Shown here: in pieces, positions 1 through 9,302 of the stretch
Layout: every line of letters begins with the position of its first letter
How positions within the stretch are numbered: the first letter of the stretch is position 1
Origin: Allocoprobacillus sp002160865
Lineage (GTDB): Bacteria; Bacillota_I; Bacilli_A; Erysipelotrichales; Coprobacillaceae
Reading direction: 5' to 3'
Length of the DNA stretch: 64,000 nucleotides
Assembly (NCBI RefSeq): GCF_042850985.1
Contig: NZ_AP031415.1
Coordinates: 1,426,001 to 1,490,000 of the forward strand
The notes under the pieces: model-generated
Told to the model about the DNA's origin: nothing
What the model saw: the letters and a program-made list of their open reading frames with translations, nothing else
Database searches by the model: none
Position numbers and translations under genes: made by a program

Positions 1-1179
1 TTCTCTACCATAATAAGTAGCAATTTCTTTTACTTCTTCATCAACTTCATCATCACTGACTTCGATATTTTCTGCTTTAACGATTTCAGATAAAATTAAA
101 TTAAATTTTACACGCTTTTCAGCTTGTTCTCTCATTTCAGCTTTCATATCATCAAGTGTTTTTCCAGTTAACTGTTGGAATAAATCCATTGTTAAACCTT
201 GTTGAGATAAATTTTGTTCAACTTCTCTTAACATCAAATCAATTTCAGATTCAATCATTGCATCAGGAACTTCAAGTGGTGTATTTTCAATCACAGCATT
301 GAAAATATCATCACTAAATTTAGCTTCAGCTTCACTTTGTTTTCTATTTTTGATTTGTTCTTTTGTATAAGTTTCAAGATCAGCCAATGTTTCAACACCA
401 TCAACATTAACATCTTTTGCTAATTCATCATCAATTTCTGGTAAAACTTTAGATTTAATTTCATGAACTTTCACTTTAAAAGTTGCTTTTTGTCCTGCCA
501 AATCAGCCATTTGATAATTTTCTGGGAAAGTGACTTCGATTTCTTTTTCTTCTCCAATTCCCATTCCAATTAATTGTTCTTCAAAACCTGGGATAAAAGA
601 TCCTGAACCAATTTCCAGTGGATGATTTTCACCTTTTCCACCTTCAAAAGCTACACCATCTTTAAATCCTTCAAAATCGATCACAGCAGTATCACCGTTT
701 TCTACTTGACCTTCTTCTTTAATCACTAATTCAGCAAATTGATTTTGATAATTCTTTAATTCAGCTTCAATTTCTTTCTTTGTGACTTTCACTTGAGTCT
801 TTTTCACTTCTAACCCTTTATACTGACCTAATTTCACTTCTGGTGCAACTGGTGCAGTAACTGTTAATTTAAGTACTTCTTCTGAGATTTCATCAATTTT
901 AACTTCAGGTTGCCCTACTGGATGAATATCATTATCCAATAAAATACCTGAGTAGTTTTGTTGTAAAATCATATCAGTTGCTTCTTCTAAAATAGCTCCT
1001 TTACCAAGTCTGGCTTTAATCATTTGTTTAGGTACATGTCCTTTTCTAAAACCATCCATTTTGACATTTTTAGCTAATTTGTCTAAAGCTTTTTCTTGTG
1101 CTTTTTTCCATTCTTCAGTTGTGAAAGTGACTTTGACTTCCATCATTGATTTTTCAAGTTTATTACAAACTGTTTCCAT
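1..1179 (-). CDS. tig: Trigger factor (ribosome-associated chaperone and peptidyl-prolyl isomerase), C-terminus cut off
   Basis: Ribosome-bound chaperone that shields nascent chains at the exit tunnel and isomerises prolyl bonds. 393 codons are visible and the C-terminal end lies outside the window. The N-terminal ribosome-binding region carries the GFRKGHVPK signature (about residues 40-48). The middle FKBP-like domain runs roughly from residue 150 to 240 (GDTAVIDFEGF, GSGSFIPGFEEQLIGM), followed by the helical chaperone arms. The ATG at 1179 is preceded by GGAGGAAG at good spacing. A consensus promoter lies just upstream, so the gene is probably monocistronic or first in its unit. Family identity is clear. 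Confidence 0.95.
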   Translation of the reverse strand, partial: METVCNKLEKSMMEVKVTFTTEEWKKAQEKALDKLAKNVKMDGFRKGHVPKQMIKARLGKGAILEEATDMILQQNYSGILLDNDIHPVGQPEVKIDEISEEVLKLTVTAPVAPEVKLGQYKGLEVKKTQVKVTKKEIEAELKNYQNQFAELVIKEEGQVENGDTAVIDFEGFKDGVAFEGGKGENHPLEIGSGSFIPGFEEQLIGMGIGEEKEIEVTFPENYQMADLAGQKATFKVKVHEIKSKVLPEIDDELAKDVNVDGVETLADLETYTKEQIKNRKQSEAEAKFSDDIFNAVIENTPLEVPDAMIESEIDLMLREVEQNLSQQGLTMDLFQQLTGKTLDDMKAEMREQAEKRVKFNLILSEIVKAENIEVSDDEVDEEVKEIATYYGRE

Positions 1180-1209
1180 TTATACTTCCTCCATTATTTC
1201 AACACGCTT

Positions 1210-1238
1210 ATTATACATGAAACAATCCTATAATGCAA
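1210..1238 (-). promoter_or_regulatory. Vegetative (sigma-A type) promoter for tig
   Basis: On the minus strand TTGCAT (1233-1238) and TATAAT (1210-1215) are separated by exactly 17 bp, about 30 bp upstream of the tig start codon. This is a strong match to a housekeeping promoter; the transcription start is inferred. Confidence 0.65.
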
Positions 1239-1244
1239 CTCTTT

Positions 1245-2177
1245 TTAACACTCAACTTGCTTGAGTGCTAAAATTTGTTCTTCGATTGCTTCTAAATCAC
1301 AATAATATAAAATTTCTAATTCTGACAAGTCAACATCTATTGAAAGCAATGTCGCAACATAATAATGTATAGCAGCCGCCCAGACATTGAAATCCATCTC
1401 ATCAATTTCCTGTGGATAAAATGAATACAATAAATATTCCAGATATTCTTGACATTGTTCAAAAAGTGATGGGTTTTCACTTTCCAAAGCATTTTCTAAA
1501 TATTTCAAAATACCTTGATAGGCAAGTTGTTCTAAAACCAGTGGCATATAACTAGAATTAAAAGAATAATATTGCCCAAACTTCTCTACTTCCATTTCTT
1601 CATCAACCTGTTGATTAATCATGATTTCAATCAACAATGTTTTTGCAAAGAAATGTTTATGAGGGTCAATAAGATATTCTCTTATCGTTGGAATCAGCAT
1701 ACGTACATTTAATTGCTGTAACTGATCAATCGCCATATATAACAAATCTTCATTGCAATCTTTTTTATTTAATAACTGTTCAATTTCTTCCACCGAAAAG
1801 ATTTGATTTTGACTTTCTACTTCATATCTTGCTTCTTTCTTTTCTAATAGAATTTCATCATAAGCCGTATTAAATAAATTTTCATACTGATAAGGAATAT
1901 AAGGCATAGATAATTCTTCAATTAAAAGATCAATTGCTTCTTCATAACATCCTAATTCCTTTAATGCCATGATATACATTGATACCACATCATAATAAGT
2001 TTCTTTTGCTAAGGATTTTGCATGGATACCTTCCACTCTGGCTTTCTCATATTCACCAAGTCCAATAAGGCATACAAGTCTTAAATATCTTGTTGTTTCA
2101 TCATTCATATCATGAAGATGTTTTAAGGCTTGAAGATATTCACCGTTTTCAATTAATTCTTCAATCATTTTGTTCAC
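1245..2177 (-). CDS. Helical-repeat (TPR-like) protein of unknown function
   Basis: A 310-residue acidic, almost wholly alpha-helical protein. The first 90 residues show paired helices with TPR-like spacing (GEYLQALKHL, LGEYEKARVEG, LGCYEEAIDLL). No signal peptide or membrane segment is visible, so it is probably cytosolic. It sits between tig and pfkA with its own gaps. TPR-like proteins usually act as protein-binding scaffolds, but nothing here identifies a partner. It resembles the DUF3196-type TPR proteins of Firmicutes and Mollicutes in size and pattern, which is a weak assignment. The ATG at 2177 follows the GGGGTG sequence. Real gene; function unknown. Confidence 0.75.
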   Translation of the reverse strand: MNKMIEELIENGEYLQALKHLHDMNDETTRYLRLVCLIGLGEYEKARVEGIHAKSLAKETYYDVVSMYIMALKELGCYEEAIDLLIEELSMPYIPYQYENLFNTAYDEILLEKKEARYEVESQNQIFSVEEIEQLLNKKDCNEDLLYMAIDQLQQLNVRMLIPTIREYLIDPHKHFFAKTLLIEIMINQQVDEEMEVEKFGQYYSFNSSYMPLVLEQLAYQGILKYLENALESENPSLFEQCQEYLEYLLYSFYPQEIDEMDFNVWAAAIHYYVATLLSIDVDLSELEILYYCDLEAIEEQILALKQVEC

Positions 2178-2261
2178 CCCTTTTGACTTGTACGTGATAT
2201 TCTATCAAAGTTCTTGTATTTAAGCAAATCATTTTTATATGTTTTGCTTTATTTTCTTTAA

Positions 2262-2295
2262 AAAACTGTTATACATCAACATGCATAACAGTTTT
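2262..2295 (-). terminator. Rho-independent terminator of pfkA
   Basis: Inverted repeat AAAACTGTTAT / ATAACAGTTTT immediately downstream of the pfkA stop codon, followed on the minus strand by a T-rich stretch. Confidence 0.8.
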
Positions 2296-2298
2296 CTT

Positions 2299-3417
2299 TT
2301 ATTCATCTCCAAAGCAAACACCAATTGCTTTAGCAGCACGAACCAATTCACCATTTGGATCAACACGTTTTTGTTTACCAAATTTAGCATCACCAATAAC
2401 TTCCTCTAAAGACGTATAATCCATTTGTTCCCCATGAAGTGTGACGACATTGCCAAATAATCCCTCATCAATCAATTCACAGGCTTTTACACCAAAGCGA
2501 ATAGACAGAATTCTATCATATGGACTAATATCTCCACCACGAATAATATGTCCTGGATTTACAGAACGAACTTCATGATTAGGAATCACTTTTTCCAAAT
2601 CATCAGCAACTTTTGCTGCTAAACCACTATAACGAACTGGATCAGGTGAATCTTCTACAATTTTACCAATGACTTTTGTACCATCTGCATATTTAGCACC
2701 TTCAGCTACAGCAATAACTGTATATGGTAACCCTTGTTCATCACGTTTTGCGATATGTTTTGCAATGTTTTCAATTGTAAAAGGAATTTCAGGAATCAGA
2801 CATACTCCAGCATTTCCAGCCAATCCAGAATATAAGGCAATCCATCCAGCATCTCTACCCATTAATTCACAACAAATCACACGATGATGTGATTTCGCTG
2901 TTGTCTGTAAACGATCAATGAATTCTGTTCCAACACTCATAGCACTAATGAAACCATAAGTTAAATCTGTACTTGATAAATCATTATCCATTGTTTTAGG
3001 AACTCCAATCACTTGAACACCTTTTCTTGAAAAATCTCTGGCACTCGTTAAAGTTCCATCTCCTCCTAAAACAACAAGCACATCAACACCGGCTTTTTTC
3101 AAGTTCTCAACACCGACATCACTCACATCTTTTTTTACTTTTCCACCTTTTCCATCATCAACTAAATAATCAAAAAGGTTGTCTTTGTTAGAACTATAAA
3201 GAATTGTTCCCCCTTCTTTATAAATGCTTTCTACTTTTTCTTCTGTTAATTCAATATAATTATTGTTATATAAACCACGATATCCATAAACATAACCAAT
3301 AACTTCCCAACCATATTTACGAATAGCTGTCTTTGTAATTGTTCTAATCACAGCATTTAATCCTGGACAGTCGCCACCACCAGAAAGCAATGCAATTCTT
3401 TTTACTTTCTTTTCCAT
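2299..3417 (-). CDS. pfkA: 6-phosphofructokinase (group III/mixed-signature type)
   Basis: Phosphorylates fructose-6-phosphate to fructose-1,6-bisphosphate, the committed step of glycolysis. 372 residues from the ATG at 3417, which follows GGAGG; an upstream in-frame GTG lacks a proper ribosome-binding site. Visible motifs are SGGGDCPGLNA (phosphate loop), VLGGDGTL and PKTMDNDL (catalytic Asp), and MGRDAGW. The GGDG motif carries Gly at the E. coli position-104 equivalent, the ATP-type residue, while PKTMDND carries Lys at position 124, typical of PPi-type and Streptomyces-type enzymes. ATP use is the better guess. The 372-residue length exceeds the ~320 of B. subtilis PfkA, fitting the mixed clade. 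Confidence 0.93.
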   Translation of the reverse strand: MEKKVKRIALLSGGGDCPGLNAVIRTITKTAIRKYGWEVIGYVYGYRGLYNNNYIELTEEKVESIYKEGGTILYSSNKDNLFDYLVDDGKGGKVKKDVSDVGVENLKKAGVDVLVVLGGDGTLTSARDFSRKGVQVIGVPKTMDNDLSSTDLTYGFISAMSVGTEFIDRLQTTAKSHHRVICCELMGRDAGWIALYSGLAGNAGVCLIPEIPFTIENIAKHIAKRDEQGLPYTVIAVAEGAKYADGTKVIGKIVEDSPDPVRYSGLAAKVADDLEKVIPNHEVRSVNPGHIIRGGDISPYDRILSIRFGVKACELIDEGLFGNVVTLHGEQMDYTSLEEVIGDAKFGKQKRVDPNGELVRAAKAIGVCFGDE

Positions 3418-3530
3418 ATCAATATCCTCCACATTTATTTTCCATTCTTCATTATAATAAAAATCAACACAGAAAACAACAAAAAATGAATACGTTTACA
3501 ATTTTTTCATAAAAACAAAAGATAGAAATG

Positions 3531-4085
3531 CTATTTTTGATGTAAACATTCCATAACTTTTGTTACAGGCAGGCCAATCACATTATCTAAATCACCAACA
3601 ATATGATCAACAAAACAATCTGCCTTACCTTGAATCCCATAGGCACCAGCTTTGCCAACCCACTCCTTTGAAGCAAGATAATCGGGAATCAATGAGCTGA
3701 TATCACGAAAATAAACTTCTGTTTTTTCACAAAATGTTTTTATATCATGTCCAATGTAAATGGCGACAGCTGTATAAACAAGATGTTTTTGATGAGAAAG
3801 ACGTTCTAAAATATGTCTAGCCATCCTTTCATCTTGAGCTTTTCCAATAACTTCATCTTCAAAATAAACAATAGTATCTGCCCCAATGACAATATCATCG
3901 GGATATTTTTGATGAATAGGAAATGCTTTTCTTTGTGCTAAATCACAAAGTCTTTTTTCAATAGGTAATGATTCATTAAGTGTTTCATCAACAAAAGAAG
4001 CATCGACTAAAAAGTCAATGCCTTCTCTTTCTAGCAATTCCTTTCTACGGGGAGAAGTACTTGCTAAAATAATTTTTTTAGTCAT
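3531..4085 (-). CDS. maf: Maf/YhdE family nucleoside-triphosphate pyrophosphatase
   Basis: Hydrolyses non-canonical or excess (d)NTPs (dTTP/UTP in the YhdE branch) to monophosphates and is linked to division arrest in other bacteria. 184 residues. Signatures are LASTSPRRKELL at the N-terminus, VIGADTIV, and GKAGAYGIQG near residue 150. The ATG at 4085 overlaps the end of pnp by 8 bp (CATGACTAA), so translation is probably coupled. A longer in-frame start inside pnp would add a Lys-rich, non-homologous leader and was rejected. Confidence 0.92.
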   Translation of the reverse strand: MTKKIILASTSPRRKELLEREGIDFLVDASFVDETLNESLPIEKRLCDLAQRKAFPIHQKYPDDIVIGADTIVYFEDEVIGKAQDERMARHILERLSHQKHLVYTAVAIYIGHDIKTFCEKTEVYFRDISSLIPDYLASKEWVGKAGAYGIQGKADCFVDHIVGDLDNVIGLPVTKVMECLHQK

Positions 4086-6216
4086 GTTCTTTATCTTTCT
4101 TTTCTTCTTTATGAATTGGTTTAGGCAATAATGCTTTTCTTGAAACATTAACACCCTTATCTGTAATCTTTGTGACTTTTACCTTAATGATATCCCCTAA
4201 TTTTAAAACATCTGAAGCCTTATGAATACGTTCATGAGCAATATCACCCACATGTAAGAATCCATTTGTTCCTTCAAATAATTCTACAAATGCATACTTA
4301 TCTTCTACACGTACAACTTTTCCATCGTAAATTTCACCCACTTGAGCTTTTCTCACAATGTTTTCAATCAGTTTTGCAGCAGTTTCAATAGCTTCTTGGT
4401 CATAATGGTAAATAGTAACACGACCATCTTGTTCAATATCAATTTTGACATCATTTGATTTTTCAATAATTTCATTAATTGTTTTTCCACCAGTTCCAAT
4501 AACATCTTTAATTTGATCTGGTTCAATCTTCATCATATAAACTTTTGGAGCATAAGGACTCAAATGATCTCTTGGTTCATTGATAGCTGACATCATACAA
4601 TCCATAATTTGTTGACGTCCTACTTTTGCTTGTGCTAAAGCTTCCTGTAAAATTTCTTTAGTAATTCCATCAATTTTGATATCCATCTGCAAAGCACAGA
4701 TTCCATTTTTTGTTCCAGCAACTTTAAAATCCATATCTCCCAGATGATCTTCCATACCTTGAATATCAGTTAAAATTGTATAATCATCACCTTTTTTTAC
4801 AAGTCCCATAGCGACACCGCTGACAGGATTGCTGATAGGTACCCCAGCTGCCATCAATGCCATCGAAGATGCACAAATAGAAGCCTGTGATGATGAACCA
4901 TTAGATTCCAGTACTTCTGAAACAACACGGATAGTATATGGGAATTCTTCTTCATTAGGAATGACTTGAGCTAAAGCTCTTTCACCTAAAGCTCCATGAC
5001 CAATTTCGCGACGACCCGGCGCTCCCATTCTTCCTGTTTCTCCAACCGAATATGGTGGGAAATTATAGTGGTGCATGAAACGTTTTTGATCTTCTAGTCC
5101 TAATCCATCAATTTTTTGATGTTCTCCTAAAGCCCCTAATGTACAAACAGATAATACCTGTGTTTCTCCACGAGTAAATAAAGCTGAACCATGTACTCTA
5201 GGCAACAAATCTACTTGAGCATCTAAAGGACGCACTTCATCAATACGTCTACCATCTGGACGTACTTTATCTTCTGTAATCAATCTTCTGACTTCATCTT
5301 TTTCTAAATCATGTAAAACAATTTTGACTTGTTTTAAAACAGCTTCCTGTTCTTTTAAATCAGCATATTCTCTAGCCTCAAATAAAGCAACAACTTCTTC
5401 ATTAATCGTATCAATCGCTGCATATCTTTCCAGTTTACCAGGAATAGACACAGCAGAAATCATTCTTTCTTTAGCAAGAGCTGTCACTTCATCAACAATA
5501 TTTTGATCTAACTCAAATAATGGAATTTCTATTTTTTCTTTTCCATATAAAGTTACAATTTCTTCTTCAAAAGCAATCAATTGTTTAATAGCTTCATGTC
5601 CAAACATCAAAGCATTTAACATCGTTTCTTCATCCACTTCTTTAGCATCTGCTTCAACCATGTTAATGGCTTCTTTTGTTCCAGCAACTTCAAGATTGAT
5701 TAAACTTCTTTCCATTTCTTCAGGACCTGCATTAATTGTAAATTCACCATCAATCAATCCCACATTAACTCCTGCAATTGGTCCATTAAATGGAATATCT
5801 GATAAACATAATGCCAGTGACGCTCCTAACATTGCTGCCATTTCTGGTGATGCATTCTGATCAACAGACAACACTGTATTCACAACTTGAACTTCATTTC
5901 TAAAACCATCAGCAAATAAAGGTCTGATAGGTCTATCAATCATACGTGCTGTTAAAGTTCCATGTTCACTAGGACGACCCTCTCTTTTTAAGAAACCTCC
6001 CGGAATCTTACCAACAGAATATAATTTTTCTTCATATGTAACTGTCAAAGGAAAAAAGTCAACATCTTTAGGTTCTTTTCCCGCAACAGCAGTAGATAAA
6101 ATCACTGTATCATCGTATCTCACTAAAACCGAACCATTAGCCTGTTTAGCCAGTTCCCCTGTTTCAACAGTGATTTTTTTTCCATAAAAATCTAAACTCA
6201 TTACATGTTTCGACAT
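4078..6216 (-). CDS. pnp: Polyribonucleotide nucleotidyltransferase (PNPase)
   Basis: 3'-5' phosphorolytic exoribonuclease of the RNA degradosome. 712 residues, normal family length. Domains in order: first RNase PH core (about 1-140), all-helical linker, second RNase PH core (about 315-545, with MGAPGRREIGHGALGERAL), KH domain (about 555-615, VIGTGGKTINEI) and S1 domain (about 625-690, ending DKGVNVSRKALLP). The ATG at 6216 follows GAGGTG. The gene lies directly downstream of rpsO, the arrangement also found in E. coli and Bacillus, and is followed by the overlapping maf. Confidence 0.97.
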   Translation of the reverse strand: MSKHVMSLDFYGKKITVETGELAKQANGSVLVRYDDTVILSTAVAGKEPKDVDFFPLTVTYEEKLYSVGKIPGGFLKREGRPSEHGTLTARMIDRPIRPLFADGFRNEVQVVNTVLSVDQNASPEMAAMLGASLALCLSDIPFNGPIAGVNVGLIDGEFTINAGPEEMERSLINLEVAGTKEAINMVEADAKEVDEETMLNALMFGHEAIKQLIAFEEEIVTLYGKEKIEIPLFELDQNIVDEVTALAKERMISAVSIPGKLERYAAIDTINEEVVALFEAREYADLKEQEAVLKQVKIVLHDLEKDEVRRLITEDKVRPDGRRIDEVRPLDAQVDLLPRVHGSALFTRGETQVLSVCTLGALGEHQKIDGLGLEDQKRFMHHYNFPPYSVGETGRMGAPGRREIGHGALGERALAQVIPNEEEFPYTIRVVSEVLESNGSSSQASICASSMALMAAGVPISNPVSGVAMGLVKKGDDYTILTDIQGMEDHLGDMDFKVAGTKNGICALQMDIKIDGITKEILQEALAQAKVGRQQIMDCMMSAINEPRDHLSPYAPKVYMMKIEPDQIKDVIGTGGKTINEIIEKSNDVKIDIEQDGRVTIYHYDQEAIETAAKLIENIVRKAQVGEIYDGKVVRVEDKYAFVELFEGTNGFLHVGDIAHERIHKASDVLKLGDIIKVKVTKITDKGVNVSRKALLPKPIHKEEKKDKEHD

Positions 6217-6300
6217 ATTATCATTTCACCTCATTCATTATCTTTGTCATTATAGCATATTTTTATTTAATAACAAAACATTTCTTCATGATATTTATTC

Positions 6301-6330
6301 AAAAAGAAAAGATATTCACTATGAATATCC
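6301..6330 (-). terminator. Terminator-like hairpin between rpsO and pnp
   Basis: GATATTCA / TGAATATCC inverted repeat just after the rpsO stop codon, followed on the minus strand by TTTTCTTTTT. It could end the rpsO transcript or partly attenuate read-through into pnp. Confidence 0.6.
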
Positions 6331-6597
6331 TTATCTTCTTAAACCTAATTTGTCAACTAATGCAGTATATCTGTCAAGATCTTTATTTTTTAAATATTTT
6401 AATAAATCCCTTCTTCTACCGATTTTCTTTAAAAGACCTCTATTTGAATGATAGTCTTTTTTATGAACTTTAAAATGTTCATTTAATTTGTTAATATCAG
6501 CAGTTAATACAGCAATTTGTACTTCTGGAGAACCTGTATCTCCTTCTTTTGTTGCATATTCTTTCATAATAGCAGTTTTTTCTTCTTTAGTTAACAT
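6331..6597 (-). CDS. rpsO: 30S ribosomal protein S15
   Basis: Primary-binding protein of the 30S platform that contacts the 16S rRNA three-way junction. 88 residues, the standard size, with DTGSPEVQ, LNEHFKVHKKDYHSNRGL and GRRRDLLKYL signatures. The ATG at 6597 follows AAGGAGG. It has its own promoter and a leader of about 75 nt, and sits upstream of pnp. Confidence 0.98.
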   Translation of the reverse strand: MLTKEEKTAIMKEYATKEGDTGSPEVQIAVLTADINKLNEHFKVHKKDYHSNRGLLKKIGRRRDLLKYLKNKDLDRYTALVDKLGLRR

Positions 6598-6674
6598 TTG
6601 TTTTCCTCCTTATTTTGTACTTAGCCATGTCCAAGAAATAGGTCGAGGACTCTTACATCCTAGATATAGCCGCA
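6598..6674 (-). promoter_or_regulatory. Possible autoregulatory 5' leader of rpsO
   Basis: The transcribed leader (assuming the promoter at 6681-6708) is unusually GC-rich for this genome. It contains competing short complementary segments (GTCC/GGAC, TAGG/CCTA, AGGA/TCCT) ahead of the Shine-Dalgarno. Ribosomal protein S15 is known to repress its own translation through leader structures in several bacteria. I see structure potential but cannot match a known class by eye. Confidence 0.35.
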
Positions 6675-6680
6675 TTTGTA

Positions 6681-6708
6681 ATTATAAAGAAACCTTAGAA
6701 AAAGTCAA
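6681..6708 (-). promoter_or_regulatory. Vegetative promoter for rpsO-pnp-maf
   Basis: On the minus strand TTGACT (6703-6708) and TATAAT (6681-6686) are spaced 16 bp apart, about 85 bp upstream of the rpsO start. Both hexamers are near consensus. Confidence 0.65.
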
Positions 6709-6724
6709 GATATTTTCAAAAAAA

Positions 6725-7585
6725 TCATTCTTTATGCTTATTTTGTTGTTTGGTTATGATCAAAGCCAAAATCAACAACAAAAAACTTACAAAATGAATA
6801 AAATCAAAAGACTCCTGTAAAAAAACAAGTGATTCCAAATACGTAAAAATAGGATTCAAACTGAGAAAGAAACTCGTCTGTACTGCCCCAATTTGAGCTA
6901 TTGCTTTCATATATGTCACTTGTATATAAGCAAAACCTACACCTGATATCATTAAAAATAATCCCCATTGCCATAATGGCAATGTCAACAAACGATCAAA
7001 TGCCAATTGTCCATCCACCCAGCTATGTATCCATAAAAAAAGTGAACCATATAACAATTCATAAAAAGTAAAACTTATACTAGGTTCAATATGCCACTTC
7101 TGGATTAAAATATTTCCTAAAATATACAATGTCATTCCTGCCAGTAAATAATAAAAACCACTTTGTATTGAAAAAATTTGAAAACGAATAGACAAGAGAA
7201 AAGCAAAGAGTGATAAAAACATACCCATCCACTCTTTTAATGAAAGATGGTATTTCAAAAAAAGCAAAGAGAGAAGAAAAGTAATCGTTGGTGACAAAGC
7301 ATTCATTAATGCATTATCAATACCTTTCACTTGATTCATTCCTATAAATGTTAAAAAGAAATTGAGATATATGGATAAAAGTGAAATGATCAACATTTTC
7401 TTTTTATCAAAATTGTTTAAAGAAATGTGATGAAAATAAAGATAGATACCTAGAAATAAGAAAGAAAAAAGAACACGAAGAAAAGCTAAAAAAAGAAAGG
7501 GAAGATGATGAAGTAATAATTTCATAACAATGATATTACTGCCCCAAAAGAAACTAGCAAGAAACAACTGAAAATAAATGGACAT
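6725..7585 (-). CDS. EamA/DMT-family membrane transporter
   Basis: A 286-residue, very hydrophobic protein with about ten predicted membrane helices in two EamA halves. The FFWGSNIIVMK start and GVGFAYIQVTYMKAIAQIGAVQTSFFLSLNP region are typical of drug/metabolite exporters. The ATG at 7585 is preceded by AGGGTG, while the upstream in-frame ATG at 7612 has no site. It is the last gene of the pyrimidine run, 42 bp after pyrD. Substrate cannot be told from sequence; the position hints at, but does not prove, a metabolite link. Confidence 0.85.
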   Translation of the reverse strand: MSIYFQLFLASFFWGSNIIVMKLLLHHLPFLFLAFLRVLFSFLFLGIYLYFHHISLNNFDKKKMLIISLLSIYLNFFLTFIGMNQVKGIDNALMNALSPTITFLLSLLFLKYHLSLKEWMGMFLSLFAFLLSIRFQIFSIQSGFYYLLAGMTLYILGNILIQKWHIEPSISFTFYELLYGSLFLWIHSWVDGQLAFDRLLTLPLWQWGLFLMISGVGFAYIQVTYMKAIAQIGAVQTSFFLSLNPIFTYLESLVFLQESFDFIHFVSFLLLILALIITKQQNKHKE

Positions 7586-7627
7586 ACAATTCACCCTATA
7601 TAGTATGTCCATTCTTTATTCATTTAT

Positions 7628-8551
7628 TCACTTTTCATATTGATGTGAGCGTCCAATGATTTCATGAATGTCTTCTATTCCCATATTATCCAAAATCTCA
7701 TTCATTTCTTCAATGATTTTTGGACAGGCATATGGATCAATGAGGTTTTGACAACCAACTGCAACAGCACTGGCTCCAGCAATCATCATTTCAATCGCAT
7801 CCTTACCACTGGCAATACCACCCATTCCAATGACAGGAATAGATACTGCCTGACTCACTTGATAAACCATTCTTAAAGCAACTGGGAAAATAGCTGGTCC
7901 ACTATATCCTCCTGTCTTATTAGCAATAATAGGTTTCCCCGTCTTGATATCAAAACGCATCCCAATCAATGTATTAATCATCGTAATTCCATCTGCTCCA
8001 GCTTCTTCTACAGCTTTTGCCATAGCCACAATATCTGTCACATTAGGAGATAATTTGACATAGACAGGCTTTTGACTCACAGCTTTGACCGCTCTTGTGA
8101 CTTCTCCAGCCATTTCTGGATTTGTTCCAAACTGAATACCTCCAGCATGAACATTTGGACAGGAAATATTTAATTCCAAAGCACCAACCATATCATGAGT
8201 AGATATGCGTCGTGCTGTTTCAACATAATCATCAATTGCACTTCCACCGATATTCGCAATCACTTTATCAGTATACAGTGGTCTTAATTTTTCTAATTCT
8301 TCATTCATGACAGCATCAACACCAGGATTTTGTAAACCAATCGCATTTAACATACCACTTGGTCCTTCGGCTATTCTTGGCAAAGGATTGCCATAACGTG
8401 GTTCCAGTGTTGTCCCTTTTAACATCATAGATCCTAAACAGTTGATATCATAAAACTTTGCAAATTCATAACCAAAACCAAAAGTTCCACTGGCTGGAAT
8501 CACTGGATTTTTCATATCTAAACCGGGCAACTGAACTCTTAAATTAGCCAC
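7628..8551 (-). CDS. pyrD: Dihydroorotate dehydrogenase B, catalytic FMN subunit
   Basis: Oxidises dihydroorotate to orotate, the fourth step of UMP synthesis, with FMN. The 307-residue class 1B enzyme shows PGLDMKNPVIPASGTFGFG at the N-terminus, LNISCPN with the catalytic base cysteine, and the FMN-phosphate loop IPVIGMGGI. GTG at 8551 is preferred over TTG at 8554 because GAGGTG is then 7 nt away. It overlaps the end of pyrK by 8 bp, as expected for the two subunits of one heterotetramer using NAD+ as final acceptor. Confidence 0.94.
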   Translation of the reverse strand: MANLRVQLPGLDMKNPVIPASGTFGFGYEFAKFYDINCLGSMMLKGTTLEPRYGNPLPRIAEGPSGMLNAIGLQNPGVDAVMNEELEKLRPLYTDKVIANIGGSAIDDYVETARRISTHDMVGALELNISCPNVHAGGIQFGTNPEMAGEVTRAVKAVSQKPVYVKLSPNVTDIVAMAKAVEEAGADGITMINTLIGMRFDIKTGKPIIANKTGGYSGPAIFPVALRMVYQVSQAVSIPVIGMGGIASGKDAIEMMIAGASAVAVGCQNLIDPYACPKIIEEMNEILDNMGIEDIHEIIGRSHQYEK

Positions 8552-9302
8552 CAATAATCACCTCACTTGACATTAAGACTGGACCTTCAACACATATACG
8601 TTTATAAGGTTTTGTTTTCACTTTACATGAACATCCCATACAGGCACCAAAACCACAGCCCATACGTGCTTCAAAAGATAAATAACCATTTTCTGGATAA
8701 GCCATCACACAGGCATCTAGCATTTTTTCTGGACCACAGGCATAATATTTATCAAATACCAGCTGATGAGCTTCAATAGCATCAAGAACTGTCCCTTGAA
8801 CACCAGCACTTCCATCCATTGTTGCTAAAAAGGTAGGACAAATATCCATAAATTCTTGTTGATAGAACACATCATTTTTACTGTTAAAACCTAAAACAGC
8901 TTGAACTTCAACACCTTGCTCTTTTAAAGTCTTCGCTAATTTATACATTGGAGGTACCCCTAGTCCCCCACCAATAACAACAGCTTTTTTCGCCTGATAA
9001 TCTAGAAAACCATTTCCTAAACCTGTTAAACAATCTAACTGATGACCTATTTCTTTCTGTGATAAAATCTTTGTTCCTTCACCTACAACTTTAAAAATCA
9101 TAGTGATATGATTGTCATCATAATCACAAATACTCATTGGTCTTCTTAAATAAGGCTGTAAAGAATCATTAATTTTGATATTAATAAACTGTCCCGGAGC
9201 TTGAATAAAACATGCGGCTTCACCTTCTAAAACTATCTCAAAAACATCTTTAACAAGCTCTCTTTTAGAAACAATTGTCATCATTCCCTGAAAGTTTTTC
9301 AT
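8544..9302 (-). CDS. pyrK: Dihydroorotate dehydrogenase B, electron-transfer subunit
   Basis: FAD- and [2Fe-2S]-containing subunit that passes electrons from PyrD to NAD+. 252 residues. RRPMSI (FAD-binding), GGGLGVPPM (NAD-binding glycine loop) and a C-terminal cysteine cluster CGFGACMGCSC plus a later Cys are all visible, the ligands of the iron-sulfur centre. Start ATG at 9302 directly abuts the pyrC stop; its 3' end overlaps pyrD. Confidence 0.94.
   Translation of the reverse strand: MKNFQGMMTIVSKRELVKDVFEIVLEGEAACFIQAPGQFINIKINDSLQPYLRRPMSICDYDDNHITMIFKVVGEGTKILSQKEIGHQLDCLTGLGNGFLDYQAKKAVVIGGGLGVPPMYKLAKTLKEQGVEVQAVLGFNSKNDVFYQQEFMDICPTFLATMDGSAGVQGTVLDAIEAHQLVFDKYYACGPEKMLDACVMAYPENGYLSFEARMGCGFGACMGCSCKVKTKPYKRICVEGPVLMSSEVIIGG

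Noticed and set aside
6488..6820. 110-residue plus-strand frame opposite rpsO and its leader
   Set aside because: Antisense to a ribosomal protein gene and its promoter; composition is a shadow of those features.
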